Positions 36,257 through 45,017 of a stretch of DNA of 64,000 nucleotides are shown in pieces (position 1 is the stretch's first letter; the number at the start of each line of letters is the position of its first letter). A program made the position numbers and the translations under genes. Below the pieces are notes generated by a model. The model did not search any database. It was not told where the DNA came from and saw only the letters and a program-made list of their open reading frames with translations. The stretch comes from Mucilaginibacter sp. SJ (GTDB taxonomy: Bacteria > Bacteroidota > Bacteroidia > Sphingobacteriales > Sphingobacteriaceae), in contig NZ_CP118631.1 of assembly GCF_028993635.1 (NCBI RefSeq), forward strand, positions 1,674,001 through 1,738,000, written 5' to 3'.

Positions 36257-38983
36257 CTACTCAAACACACTCTTCGCATTCTTAATAGTTTTTTCCAGAT
36301 CGATGCCTTTTGCCAGTACACCCTTAAAAAGGTCGCCGGTTTCCTTAAGGCGGTCAATGGAATTAAAAATGGTAAAATCTTTCATGGTGAGGCCGGGTTT
36401 CACTTCGTCCCAATGCAGGGGCATGGAAACGGTAGCACCCGGTTTTGGTCTTAATGAATATGGGCCGGCAATGGTAGCTCCCGGACGGTTCTGCAGAAAA
36501 TCAAGGTACATTTTACCATTTCGCTTGGCTACCATACGCTCCAAACTTGTATAATCGGGAATTTGTTTATGAACAATGCCCACTACGAGCCGCGCAAACA
36601 TCTGTGATTGGTCATAATCATACTTAGCCCCCAGCGGGATATAAATATGCATGCCTGTTGAACCTGATGTTTTGCAGTATGCAGGCACATCTACAGCATC
36701 CAATACTTTTTTTACTTCCAAAGCGGCCGCGATCACCTGGTCGAACGTGTTTTTATCCGGATCAAGGTCGATCACGCAGTAATCAGGATTATCCGGCGAT
36801 TGCACCCGGCTAAACCAGGGGTTCATTTCGATGCACCCCAGTGATGCCATCCATAGTAAATAAGATTCATCAGAGCCTACCAAATATTCTTTATGTTCCC
36901 CTTCGCTGGTGGTGTAAGGGAAAGTTTTAGTAATCCAATCGGGGGCCTTACCTTTCACATCCTTTTGGTAAAAACTTGGCCCATGAATGCCATTAGGAAA
37001 CCTGTTAAGCGACATTGGCCTGTCTTTTAAATAAGGTAAGATATATTCAGCGACCTGGTAATAGTAGTTGAACATATCCCGCTTGGTTACACCATCTTCG
37101 GGCCAGTAAACTTTGCTTAGATGTGTAAATTTAAGCTCATGTCCGCAAATTTTGCGTACCTGGGTTTCATCTTTAGGATTAAGCAGGGTTTTCCGGTCAG
37201 TATTTTTCACGGGCTTAATGGCTTTAGCGTGTGTATCATTATCAGCTCCCTCGGCTTCCTCAACCGTTTCGGCGGTATGTTTCGGAGTTTCCAGTACAAC
37301 ATCTTTTGTTTTTTTATCGCTACGCATCCCTTTAAAAGAGGCTTGCCTGAACACTCCATCGCCGGTTACTTCGGCAAATGCCACCTCGCAAACCAATTCT
37401 GGTTTAAGCCAGGTGGGCTTAGCCCCTAAGCGCTGCGGCCTGAACCTTGATGGCTTATCCACATCAGGCTCCACCTCAAACGGACTTTTATTGGTAATAA
37501 GCGGCTTAAATTGCTCCATCATTTCTTTCTGCAGTTTATCAGAAAAGCCTGTACCCACTTTACCGGCATACTGCAGTTTGCCCTTATCATCATATAAAGC
37601 AAGTACCAACGCGCTGAACGATTTGGAGGTGCCCGCGTTTTTGGTAAAGCCGGCAATGATCACTTCCTGCCTGCGCTGCACTTTTATTTTGAGCCACTCT
37701 TTTGAGCGAAGATCGGAAGTATAAACACTGCTGGCCTTTTTGGCGATGATACCCTCCAGCCCTATTCTTTCGGCGGCGTTAAAAAATTCGATCCCGCCTG
37801 TATCAAAAACTTTGCTTTGACGAATGCGCTCGTCATTGGTGGGAAGAACCGCACTTAGAATGGCCTGGCGTTGTTTAAGGGGCAATCCCATCAGGTTTTT
37901 GCCCTCGTACCAAAGGATATCGAAAACATAATAAACCAAATTGCCATCGGCCTCGCTGCGCCAGTTTTGCAGCGCTCCAAAATCGGAGACACCTTTATCA
38001 TTCAATACCAGGATCTCCCCATCAATTACAGCATTGATCTGCCAATCTTTCAGCAGTTTATTAATTGGATAATATTTATCAAAAGGAAGATTATTACGGG
38101 AAATCAGCTCCGCTCCTTTCTTGTCGATCACGGCAATGGCCCTGTAGCCATCCCATTTAACCTCATAAAGCCAATCGGGATCATCAAAAGGCTCGTCTAC
38201 AAGGGTGGCCTTCATTGGCTTTATCTTAGTTGGCACTCTTGATTCAGGGGCTTTTTTTAGTAGTTGCTCAACATCAAAATCCTCCGTACCATTAGTGTCT
38301 ACTTTCTTTTCCAGTTGTTCAACGGGTTCGTTTAGGACTTTTTTTTTACCTGTTTTTTCAGGCTTTTCTACATCCTCTTCATGCCCATGCTGCCAAACCT
38401 TTTCGCTGGTTTTTTCCATACTTTCAATGGTTTTGCCAGAAAGAATAGATTTATCTTTTTTGGTAATATCTTTAACCGACGCAAATTGATCATTGTGCTT
38501 AATCAGCAGCCAGCCGTTTTCGCCCATACCATGGGTTTTAACAAGGGCGTATTCACCCTCCAGCTTTTCGCCATGCAGCTTGATCTTTACCGAGCCGGCC
38601 TCGAGTTGTTTAAGCAGGTATTTTTCTTGTGCTTTTTTGCCTTTGATCTCTTCAATGGGCTCATAAGTACCCTCATCCCAAACTATAACGGTACCGCCGC
38701 CATATTCACCTTTGGGGATGAGACCTTCAAAATTCCGATAGTCAAAAGGATGATCCTCAACCATCATAGCAAGGCGCTTAACTTTAGGATCGGTTGAGGG
38801 GCCTTTGGGTATAGCCCAGCTTTTCAGCACGCCATTCATTTCAAGCCTGAAATCATAGTGTAAACGCGAGGCATCATGCTTTTGGATCACAAACATCAGG
38901 TGGTCTTTGTCCTTGCTCCTCCCCGCTTTAGGCTCACGGGTTTTGCTAAAATCGCGTTTTTCTGCATACTTTTCCAGGCTCAT
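36257..38983 (-). CDS. ligD: DNA ligase D (PE-ligase-polymerase)
   Basis: Multifunctional non-homologous end-joining protein of 908 residues. Order: 3'-phosphoesterase (about 30-190; HDASRLHYDFRLE, WAIPKGPS), ATP-dependent ligase (about 255-560; adenylated Lys276 in YEVKWDGYRA, and EGIIAKK, EWLKIK), then the primase-polymerase domain (about 625-900; DMFNYYYQVAEYILP, catalytic DLDPD near 738, KTSGSTGMHIYIPL). A charged Lys/Glu linker joins the first two domains. Cognate Ku, which would recruit it to ends, is not in this window. A 58-residue DUF3606 gene ends 7 bp upstream on the same strand and is probably co-transcribed. Confidence 0.96.
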   Translation of the reverse strand: MSLEKYAEKRDFSKTREPKAGRSKDKDHLMFVIQKHDASRLHYDFRLEMNGVLKSWAIPKGPSTDPKVKRLAMMVEDHPFDYRNFEGLIPKGEYGGGTVIVWDEGTYEPIEEIKGKKAQEKYLLKQLEAGSVKIKLHGEKLEGEYALVKTHGMGENGWLLIKHNDQFASVKDITKKDKSILSGKTIESMEKTSEKVWQHGHEEDVEKPEKTGKKKVLNEPVEQLEKKVDTNGTEDFDVEQLLKKAPESRVPTKIKPMKATLVDEPFDDPDWLYEVKWDGYRAIAVIDKKGAELISRNNLPFDKYYPINKLLKDWQINAVIDGEILVLNDKGVSDFGALQNWRSEADGNLVYYVFDILWYEGKNLMGLPLKQRQAILSAVLPTNDERIRQSKVFDTGGIEFFNAAERIGLEGIIAKKASSVYTSDLRSKEWLKIKVQRRQEVIIAGFTKNAGTSKSFSALVLALYDDKGKLQYAGKVGTGFSDKLQKEMMEQFKPLITNKSPFEVEPDVDKPSRFRPQRLGAKPTWLKPELVCEVAFAEVTGDGVFRQASFKGMRSDKKTKDVVLETPKHTAETVEEAEGADNDTHAKAIKPVKNTDRKTLLNPKDETQVRKICGHELKFTHLSKVYWPEDGVTKRDMFNYYYQVAEYILPYLKDRPMSLNRFPNGIHGPSFYQKDVKGKAPDWITKTFPYTTSEGEHKEYLVGSDESYLLWMASLGCIEMNPWFSRVQSPDNPDYCVIDLDPDKNTFDQVIAAALEVKKVLDAVDVPAYCKTSGSTGMHIYIPLGAKYDYDQSQMFARLVVGIVHKQIPDYTSLERMVAKRNGKMYLDFLQNRPGATIAGPYSLRPKPGATVSMPLHWDEVKPGLTMKDFTIFNSIDRLKETGDLFKGVLAKGIDLEKTIKNAKSVFE

Positions 38984-38990
38984 AGTGGTG

Positions 38991-39167
38991 CTATTTGTTG
39001 TTCAAAAATTTGGCTACTGCAGCGGCTGAATTTCCAACGGCACGTACCGCTGTTTTTAACCTTTCCGGGCGAACACCAAATTTGTTTGCCCAGTATTCAA
39101 CCTCATAACTTTCGCTGGTATTGATGAGGCTGTTGTCAGGCAATCCGGTTTTGTTCCTGTTGTTCAT
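38991..39167 (-). CDS. Small DUF3606 family protein
   Basis: A 58-residue protein. Reading the minus strand from the ATG at 39167 gives MNNRNKTGLPDNSLINTS, then YEVEYWANKFGV and LKTAVRAVGNSAAAVAKFL before a TAG at 38991-38993. The pattern (pD-S-I-N, YEVxYW, kFGVxxxxLkxAVxxVGNSaxxV) is that of DUF3606. The function of that family is unknown; the small size, basic charge and helix-turn-helix-like pattern suggest nucleic-acid binding. It ends 7 bp before ligD, so it might be connected with DNA repair. Recognition is by pattern only. Confidence 0.85.
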   Translation of the reverse strand: MNNRNKTGLPDNSLINTSESYEVEYWANKFGVRPERLKTAVRAVGNSAAAVAKFLNNK

Positions 39168-39265
39168 GATTAGTTTTATGATTGATATATTAACAGATCG
39201 GCCAATTAAAGGTTTGATTATTAATTAATAAATTATTGTAATAAAATTTATTAATCAGCCTATTC

Positions 39266-39376
39266 TTACTCCCACCCGTCACTTTGTTCGGCGTAGTTTG
39301 GCATCATCATGTAAACCAGTATAGCAAGGCAGGCAAGCAATACCAGGTGGCTTACCCAGAATATAAACATTTCCAT
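39266..39376 (-). CDS. Possible small membrane protein
   Basis: A 36-residue reading frame: MEMFIFWVSHLVLLACLAIL, then VYMMMPNYAEQSDGWE. It holds one hydrophobic helix and a short acidic tail. The frame is open further upstream, but the ATG at 39376 gives the most compact membrane protein. No strong ribosome site is visible, so it may be untranslated. The rest of 39168-39604 is AT-rich, with an 11-bp inverted repeat (ATTAATAAATT at 39224-39234; complement 39245-39255), and shows no other gene. Confidence 0.35.
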   Translation of the reverse strand: MEMFIFWVSHLVLLACLAILVYMMMPNYAEQSDGWE

Positions 39377-39604
39377 AGTTGTTTTTTTAGATACTTTAAT
39401 TCGGTTTGTTGTAAAACTTATGCATACTGCGTGCCATTTATCAACCATTTAATTACCAGTAAATTACATCAATACAACTAAATTAAAATTGACTATATTT
39501 CGAGCATCGACGATTATATAACGATTATTAGTGGTAAACAACCAATCCCTTTACTGGTGTTATAAACAGTTTTTAAAATCGCATTCAGGGCAGGTTCAAA
39601 CAAC

Positions 39605-39635
39605 AAAGCCTGAGAAGTTTCGCTTCTCAGGCTTT
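39605..39635. terminator. Intrinsic terminator
   Basis: AAAGCCTGAGAAG (39605-39617) and CTTCTCAGGCTTT (39623-39635) form a perfect 13-bp stem with a 5-nt loop, 30 bp beyond the stop of the MFS gene on the minus strand. Confidence 0.88.
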
Positions 39636-39664
39636 TAGATAAAACGCGTAAAGGAATGTTACGA

Positions 39665-40960
39665 TCAGGCTTTCATGTTTTGCCTGCCTGCCTTATGCCC
39701 TATGGTGGAATAAAAAAGGATAAACAAGTAAATAGGGATGAGTAAAATATAGGCAGATTGCGCCGAAAACTTTTCCGAAAAATAGCCGTACAGCGGGGGT
39801 AAAACAGCGCCGCCTGCAATACCCATAACCAATAATGAAGATGCTATTTTAGTAAAGCGGCCTAAACCGGCCAATGCCAGCGGCCATATAGCAGGCCACA
39901 TTAACGAATTAGCCAAACCAAGCAATGCAATACAAAATACCGATGCATAGCCGTGGGTTAACAATGTTGCTATGGTTAAAATGATACCCAAAATTGCCGA
40001 AGCTACCAACGCTTTTTGTTGTGTGATCAGTTTCGGGATACAGAAAACACCAACCAGGTAACCAACAATCATGGAGATCAAAGTACATGATGTAAAAAAT
40101 TTAGCTGTTGATAATGGGATATGCTGAGAAGTGCCGTAAAGTGAAATTGAATCGCCTGCGATAACTTCGGCACCTACATAAACAAACAGGGTTGCTACGC
40201 CAAGCATCAAATGCGGAAACTGTACAATACTTGTTTTATTGGTATTTGCGGCAGCTACGGTTTCGTCTTCATGCTCGGTGTTGATCTCGGGTAATGACGA
40301 GAAATAAATAAGGATGGCCAGCAAAATCAAAACTACCACCATGATGCTGTAAGGCATAATCACCCTTGATGCCAGCTCATTTAACTCCAGTGCTTTTTCT
40401 GTTGCACTCAAAGTTTTAAGCTTTTCGGTTATCGAATCAATATTGGCAAGTACCACTGTACCCAAAATAACAGGTGCTAAAGCGCCGGCAATCTTGTTAC
40501 AAATCCCCATGATACTGATCCGGCGAGCAGCAGTTTCGGCAGGCCCCAAAATAGTGATATAGGGGTTTGAAGCAGTTTGCAACACAGTTAGTCCGGTGCC
40601 TTGAACAAACAGGCCTATTAAAAATACCCCGTAAGTACGGGTCATTGCAGCGGGGATAAATATCAATGCGCCTATGGCCATTACAAACAAGCCTATGGCC
40701 ATCCCGTTTTTAAATCCAAACTTTTTGATGGTTTTCCCGGCGGGAATACCCATAACAACGTAAGCAATATAAAAAGCTGTGGTTACAAAATAAGCTTCCT
40801 TGGTACTTAGCTCACACGCTATCTTTAAGTAAGGAATAAGCGTTCCGTTCATCCAGGTTACAAAACCAAAAATGAAAAATAAAGCGCCGATAATTACAAT
40901 GGGGTTTATCGCTGATCTTTTTACCGGCGATTCGATTACTGAACTTGTTGCCTGGGCCAT
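39665..40960 (-). CDS. FucP/GluP-type sugar:proton symporter (MFS, FHS family)
   Basis: Inner-membrane sugar importer of 431 residues with about 12 transmembrane spans. The FHS (fucose-galactose-glucose symporter) family is indicated by GALFFIFGFVTWMNGTLIPYLK, seen as FFIFGFVTWMNGTLIPYLK near 27-45, and by GIPAGKTIKKFGFKNGM, GTGLTVLQTASNPYI and LMWPAIWPLALAGLG. The Asn and Glu/Asp residues needed for substrate binding fall in the first of these. The exact sugar is unknown. It follows a CBM9-like gene by 31 bp, so the pair forms one unit; the alditol oxidase gene is divergent. Confidence 0.93.
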   Translation of the reverse strand: MAQATSSVIESPVKRSAINPIVIIGALFFIFGFVTWMNGTLIPYLKIACELSTKEAYFVTTAFYIAYVVMGIPAGKTIKKFGFKNGMAIGLFVMAIGALIFIPAAMTRTYGVFLIGLFVQGTGLTVLQTASNPYITILGPAETAARRISIMGICNKIAGALAPVILGTVVLANIDSITEKLKTLSATEKALELNELASRVIMPYSIMVVVLILLAILIYFSSLPEINTEHEDETVAAANTNKTSIVQFPHLMLGVATLFVYVGAEVIAGDSISLYGTSQHIPLSTAKFFTSCTLISMIVGYLVGVFCIPKLITQQKALVASAILGIILTIATLLTHGYASVFCIALLGLANSLMWPAIWPLALAGLGRFTKIASSLLVMGIAGGAVLPPLYGYFSEKFSAQSAYILLIPIYLFILFYSTIGHKAGRQNMKA

Positions 40961-40991
40961 AGTGTGTTATTTTAATTAGAGGTATTTTACT

Positions 40992-41636
40992 TTAAATGAA
41001 TTTTATCGTACCAAAAAACTGTGACAAATGAAAATCAGGCACCGGGCTATCTATGTTGCTCCAGCTTATAAAATGCGGTTCGGGCAGGTCATCGCCGCAT
41101 TTAAAAAAGTTTGCCCGGCTAATAATCCCATTCAATGTTTTAATATCGTGATAAAAAAAAACATCAAAAGGTATCAATAATGTTAACTCCCATGTATTAA
41201 AACCTGCCGGATCCCGGGCCCAATTGATATTGCTTAACGACTTTATGCCACTCACTTTATCATCAGGTATAGCCACCCTCCCGTTACGGTCTTTACCAAA
41301 GCCAACCAATGCGGTTCCAAGGGCATTAAATTCCAGGTTGTAGTAACTGTCATCCTTGCCAAAACCTGTAAAAAACTCTACACAACTATCTTTATAAACC
41401 GGATCATTTACTGTTTTGTAAGTTGCCTGTGTATACTGCTCCCCGACAAAATATTTTAGAGCGATACCATTTTCGGTATGGCCTATTGAAAAATTAACTG
41501 ATGGAAAATACCCGGAATCACTCCATAAAAGATTATCGATAGCGTACTTTTTTCCTTTTTCGAGCAAAACCGATAGCTCATCAAGGTTATTTTCATTGTA
41601 ACTACCCGGAATAAAAGGGGCGTAAACTTCCTTCAC
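40992..41636 (-). CDS. CBM9-like carbohydrate-binding protein, cytoplasmic type
   Basis: A 214-residue protein of the family-9-like carbohydrate-binding group (beta-sandwich, DOMON/CBM9 fold): SVNFSIGHTENGIALKYFV, DPVYKDSCVEFFTGF, YYNLEFNALGTAL, WELTLLIPF and YHDIKTLNGIISRANFFKCGD. It has no signal peptide, so it stays in the cytoplasm unless a different start is used. Similar small proteins often lie in glycan-utilisation loci of Bacteroidota; a binding or carrier role is plausible but unproven. It starts the two-gene unit with the FucP-like transporter. The upstream 250 bp is AT-rich. Confidence 0.8.
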   Translation of the reverse strand: MKEVYAPFIPGSYNENNLDELSVLLEKGKKYAIDNLLWSDSGYFPSVNFSIGHTENGIALKYFVGEQYTQATYKTVNDPVYKDSCVEFFTGFGKDDSYYNLEFNALGTALVGFGKDRNGRVAIPDDKVSGIKSLSNINWARDPAGFNTWELTLLIPFDVFFYHDIKTLNGIISRANFFKCGDDLPEPHFISWSNIDSPVPDFHLSQFFGTIKFI

Positions 41637-41888
41637 TGTTATTTTATAAAATGTTTAGTTTCAATTTACTAAAAGCGCATCCCATATCAATGATTCATGC
41701 AGAATTAATACGCTAATGTTAATTTTTCTACCAAAATAAACAAAAAGTTTATAAATTATTTAATAATCTCTATTTACTTATTAAAAAAATATAAAAACTT
41801 TTCAATCCTTGTACTTACCGGAGAACCACCTGCAATTTCTCTTTCAGTTCTGCTTAATAATTAGCTACCTTGTACTAACCAATTTGTT

Positions 41889-43232
41889 ATGAAAAGAAAA
41901 ACTTTCATTCAATTAAGTACTACCTTGATGGCGTCTCCCTTATTATCATCATTCGAATCATTCGCGCAACAACCCCGCCTGCAAAACTGGTCGGGCAACT
42001 TAACTTACAGCACGGACAATGTATTTTATCCAAAATCGGTTGAAGAAGTTCAGCAACTCCTTAAAAAGCATGATAAAATAAAAGCCCTGGGCACAAGGCA
42101 TTGCTTTAATACCATTGCCGATAGTAAAGATAACCTGCTCTCCACACGCAACCTGAACAAAGTGGTATCCATCGACAAGCAAAATCATACGGTTACGGTT
42201 GAAGGAGGTATAAAATACGGCGAGCTTGCCCCGCATCTCGATAAAGAGGGCTTTGCGCTGCATAACCTTGCCTCGTTGCCCCATATATCAGTAGCAGGCT
42301 CAATTACAACGGCAACACATGGCTCGGGCGTAAAAAATGGCAATCTTTCAAGCGCGGTGGTCGGCTTAGAGATTGTCAAGGCCGATGGCAGTATTGTTCA
42401 CCTTTCAAAAACCAAAGATGGAGCTAAGCTGAATGCCGCAGTGGTTGGGCTTGGGGCATTGGGTGTAATCACCAAAGTTACGCTACAAATACAACCAACT
42501 TATATGATGAAGCAACATGTATTTACCGGCTTGCCTATGAGCGAACTAAAGCAGCATTTTGAAAAAATTGTTTCTGCCGGCTATAGTGTTAGCCTTTTTA
42601 CCGACTGGCAAAGCGACCATATTAATGAGATTTGGATCAAAAGCCGGATAGGTACCGATAAAGACGAAAACCTGAAGGAATTTTACGGAGCAAAAGCAGC
42701 TACAAAGAACCTGCACCCAATTATAGGGCTCTCTGCCGAAAACTGCACCGAGCAAATGGGCGTTCCGGGGCCATGGTATGAGCGGTTGCCGCATTTTAAA
42801 ATGGGCTTTACACCAAGCAGCGGCAAAGAACTGCAATCAGAGTTTTTTGTGCCTTTTGATCATGCTGTTGAAGCTATTGAAGCTGTGGCACGATTAGGGA
42901 ACCAAATTGGCCCGCACCTCTTTATTACCGAGATCCGCACCATTGCCGCTGATGACCTGTGGATGAGCCCTACGCACAATCAGAAATCGGTGGCTATCCA
43001 TTTTACCTGGAAACAGGAAACAGAAGCTGTATTGAAATTGCTCCCTCAAATTGAACGGGAGCTTTCTCCGTTTAAAGCAAGACCGCACTGGGGTAAAATC
43101 TTTACTATCCCTGCTAAAACATTAGCGGTACGTTATGAAAAGATGGATGCTTTTAAAGCTCTGGCAGCCGAATACGATCCGCATGGAAAATTCAGGAACC
43201 GATTTTTAGCCCACGAACTTTACAACTATTGA
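41889..43232 (+). CDS. Secreted alditol oxidase (AldO/xylitol oxidase-like)
   Basis: FAD-dependent oxidase of 447 residues with an extra N-terminal export signal (about 1-27, ending SFAQ; KRKTFIQLS resembles Tat leaders). The mature part follows the AldO layout from the opening NWSGNLTY: FAD-linking His in GTRHCFNTIAD, NLASLPHISVAGSITTATHGSG, YSVSLFTDW, NCTEQMGVPGPWYERLPHF, the C-terminal EIRTIAADDLWMSP and HWGKIFTIPA. AldO oxidises xylitol, sorbitol and similar alditols to aldoses with release of H2O2. It is divergent from the CBM9-like and FucP-like genes, so it may provide an aldose from extracellular polyol. Substrate remains to be shown. Confidence 0.92.
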   Translation: MKRKTFIQLSTTLMASPLLSSFESFAQQPRLQNWSGNLTYSTDNVFYPKSVEEVQQLLKKHDKIKALGTRHCFNTIADSKDNLLSTRNLNKVVSIDKQNHTVTVEGGIKYGELAPHLDKEGFALHNLASLPHISVAGSITTATHGSGVKNGNLSSAVVGLEIVKADGSIVHLSKTKDGAKLNAAVVGLGALGVITKVTLQIQPTYMMKQHVFTGLPMSELKQHFEKIVSAGYSVSLFTDWQSDHINEIWIKSRIGTDKDENLKEFYGAKAATKNLHPIIGLSAENCTEQMGVPGPWYERLPHFKMGFTPSSGKELQSEFFVPFDHAVEAIEAVARLGNQIGPHLFITEIRTIAADDLWMSPTHNQKSVAIHFTWKQETEAVLKLLPQIERELSPFKARPHWGKIFTIPAKTLAVRYEKMDAFKALAAEYDPHGKFRNRFLAHELYNY

Positions 43233-43317
43233 AATGAGTGAGCTAAGGCTGCTGTGAATTGAAAAATTAATTTATTAGCTTTTAGCCCTACGCATTTTGC
43301 TTTAAGCTCAAAAAAGC

Positions 43318-43728
43318 TTATGGCTGCTGCCTGCGCGGGCGTTTTGCCCTTACCGGGGCTGCTGCCTCCTGCTGCTCATAACGGTTATTTTCGCGCGGAA
43401 AGCGGGGCTTGTTGTAACCTTGTGGCTTTACTTTGTTAAAACCCGGCTTAGGTTTTGAAAATTGCTGTTTTTGTTGCGGCTGGTGCTTTTGTTCTGCTAT
43501 CCTCACGCTTATCTCACGCTCATCGATAGTAGCACCATTCATAGCGTCGATCGCACGTTGAGCGCCTGCCTCATCAGTCATTTCTAAAAAACCATAACCT
43601 TTACTAATGCCGCTGTCTTTATCGGTAATTATCCGCACGGTGCTTACCGTGCCATAAGCACTGAACAGTTCAACAAGTTCAATTTCTTCCATGTCCCGCG
43701 GAAAACCCACGATAAAAAGCTTAATCAT
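43318..43728 (-). CDS. RRM-domain RNA-binding protein
   Basis: A 136-residue protein with one RNA recognition motif (residues 2-80). RNP2 is LFIVGF and RNP1 is KGYGFLEM, with aromatic residues at the RNA-contacting positions. The C-terminal tail (about 85-136) is low complexity, rich in Gln, Lys, Pro and Arg, and likely disordered. Small RRM proteins of this type are common in Bacteroidota, where they may act as general RNA chaperones or regulators in a phylum lacking Hfq in many members. It is monocistronic; about 450 bp of non-coding sequence lies upstream. Confidence 0.95.
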   Translation of the reverse strand: MIKLFIVGFPRDMEEIELVELFSAYGTVSTVRIITDKDSGISKGYGFLEMTDEAGAQRAIDAMNGATIDEREISVRIAEQKHQPQQKQQFSKPKPGFNKVKPQGYNKPRFPRENNRYEQQEAAAPVRAKRPRRQQP

Positions 43729-43827
43729 ACTCTACCAGGTAATTGCAATAGGTAACCAGTCAGCAAATATAGTGCACAAAAATGGTTTAGCCTATTGCCC
43801 GACCCTCTGTTAAAGGCTTATTTACAA

Positions 43828-43863
43828 AAAAAGCGTTCCGGATCTCATCCCGGAATGCTTTTT
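43828..43863 (-). terminator. Intrinsic terminator upstream of the RRM gene
   Basis: Arms 43828-43841 (AAAAAGCGTTCCGG) and 43850-43863 (CCGGAATGCTTTTT) pair with one G-U, and T runs follow on both strands. It lies 318 bp beyond the DUF4097 gene stop on the minus strand. Confidence 0.78.
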
Positions 43864-44180
43864 CACACTAATTGTGCAGTAAATTGTATTGGATTATTCC
43901 CATTCAAACCTCTTTAGCATCCGAATTATTATTTTAACTCATAATCAATCAGTTACTTTTTATTTAGCAGCTTAAACTGCTCACATATCCGCAAGCCTTA
44001 TCGTGCTATTCACAGGATCGAGATTGTATGGGTACCGGTTAACAATTTACTGCTTGATTTTCTTTTATCAATGCTCTTAAAGCCAGACATTACCATTTAA
44101 CTGGTGAAATTTGCTGATAAATTTACCCATAGTTCCCCAATAATGTAATGCCTGGTTAAAACTTATTAAACACCGCTTAA
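43864..44180. other. Intergenic stretch, possible 3'-UTR or small RNA
   Basis: About 317 bp between the last gene of the sigma/DUF4097 operon and a good terminator. It contains no convincing reading frame; a 17-codon frame begins near 44130 on the minus strand. It could be a long 3' UTR or contain a small RNA ending at the terminator. Confidence 0.35.
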
Positions 44181-45005
44181 TTATTTTGCCTTACGAATAT
44201 AAAGACTGCCGAAGGTGGTTTTCATCAATAATTCGGGGCCGCCACCAGCTATTTTCCCGTAAACCCAATCCTCCATTTTCAGGCTGTACATCCCCTTTTC
44301 ACCGCTATTTTTTGTAACAACCGGTTTGCGTTGCTCGGTTACCACATCAAAGTCGGTAAATATATCCCCCTGATCTGATTTTAACTTTACATTGGCCTTA
44401 AGGCTTGCCGGGAACGTAACATCAACCTTACCGTTGAGCGTTGAAAATGCCATGGCCGCTTTTGCATCAATGCTTTTAAAGGTGACCTCAACATTGCCAT
44501 TAACCGTATTGGCCACAACGGATCCTGATATATTATTTAGTTTGATATAGCCGTTAACATTCCGTATTTCCAGGTCGCCGCTCAGATTGCTGGCATTGAT
44601 ATTACCATTATTTACTGTCGATAATTTAACACTGGTACTGTTCATTGGTACCTTAATAGTAAGATTGGTTGTTTTCATGGCGCTGCCATGAACGTTTACC
44701 TGGTTATTGTTTTCCTGGGCCTGCACATCGAGGTTGCTCCCGGCCGATAAACGCCTCATTCCGCCCGGCGCCGGTTCCTTTTCACGGTGTTTTCTTTCTT
44801 CGCCCTGGGCATCAATAACAATATCCTTACCCTCATATCCTGTTATGGTTATTGAACCATTAATCAGTCCCACTTCCAGTTTATATGGCTTTCCCGGATC
44901 ACTTAACGGCACAACTAACTGCCCTTTTTCCCCGTCCTGCGCCCAAAGCCTCGCGCTCAGCAGTACAGCTAATATTAATGTTCCTGTAAATCTTATCGTT
45001 TTCAT
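44181..45005 (-). CDS. DUF4097 family exported protein
   Basis: Exported protein of 274 residues with a signal peptide (1-22, ending LWAQ) and a single DUF4097 beta-solenoid-like region. Repeating patterns such as INGSITITGYEGKDIVIDAQ, GNINASNLSGDLEIRNVNGYI and NTVNGNVEVTF give an almost parallel beta-helix. The cellular role of the family is undefined; in firmicutes relatives contribute to envelope-stress or lipid/antibiotic sensing. It is the last gene of a sigma, anti-sigma, DUF4097, DUF4097 unit, 12 bp after its paralogue. It has no lipobox, so it should be periplasmic or secreted. Confidence 0.88.
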   Translation of the reverse strand: MKTIRFTGTLILAVLLSARLWAQDGEKGQLVVPLSDPGKPYKLEVGLINGSITITGYEGKDIVIDAQGEERKHREKEPAPGGMRRLSAGSNLDVQAQENNNQVNVHGSAMKTTNLTIKVPMNSTSVKLSTVNNGNINASNLSGDLEIRNVNGYIKLNNISGSVVANTVNGNVEVTFKSIDAKAAMAFSTLNGKVDVTFPASLKANVKLKSDQGDIFTDFDVVTEQRKPVVTKNSGEKGMYSLKMEDWVYGKIAGGGPELLMKTTFGSLYIRKAK

Positions 45006-45017
45006 GTTGTTATTTTT

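Noticed and set aside
36257..39167. ligD and DUF3606 as phage remnants
   Set aside because: No integrase, capsid or other phage genes nearby; domain order PE-ligase-polymerase is that of chromosomal bacterial LigD.
44077..44130. 17-codon reading frame on the minus strand after the DUF4097 gene
   Set aside because: Too short, with no ribosome-binding or family support; noted only as part of the intergenic stretch.
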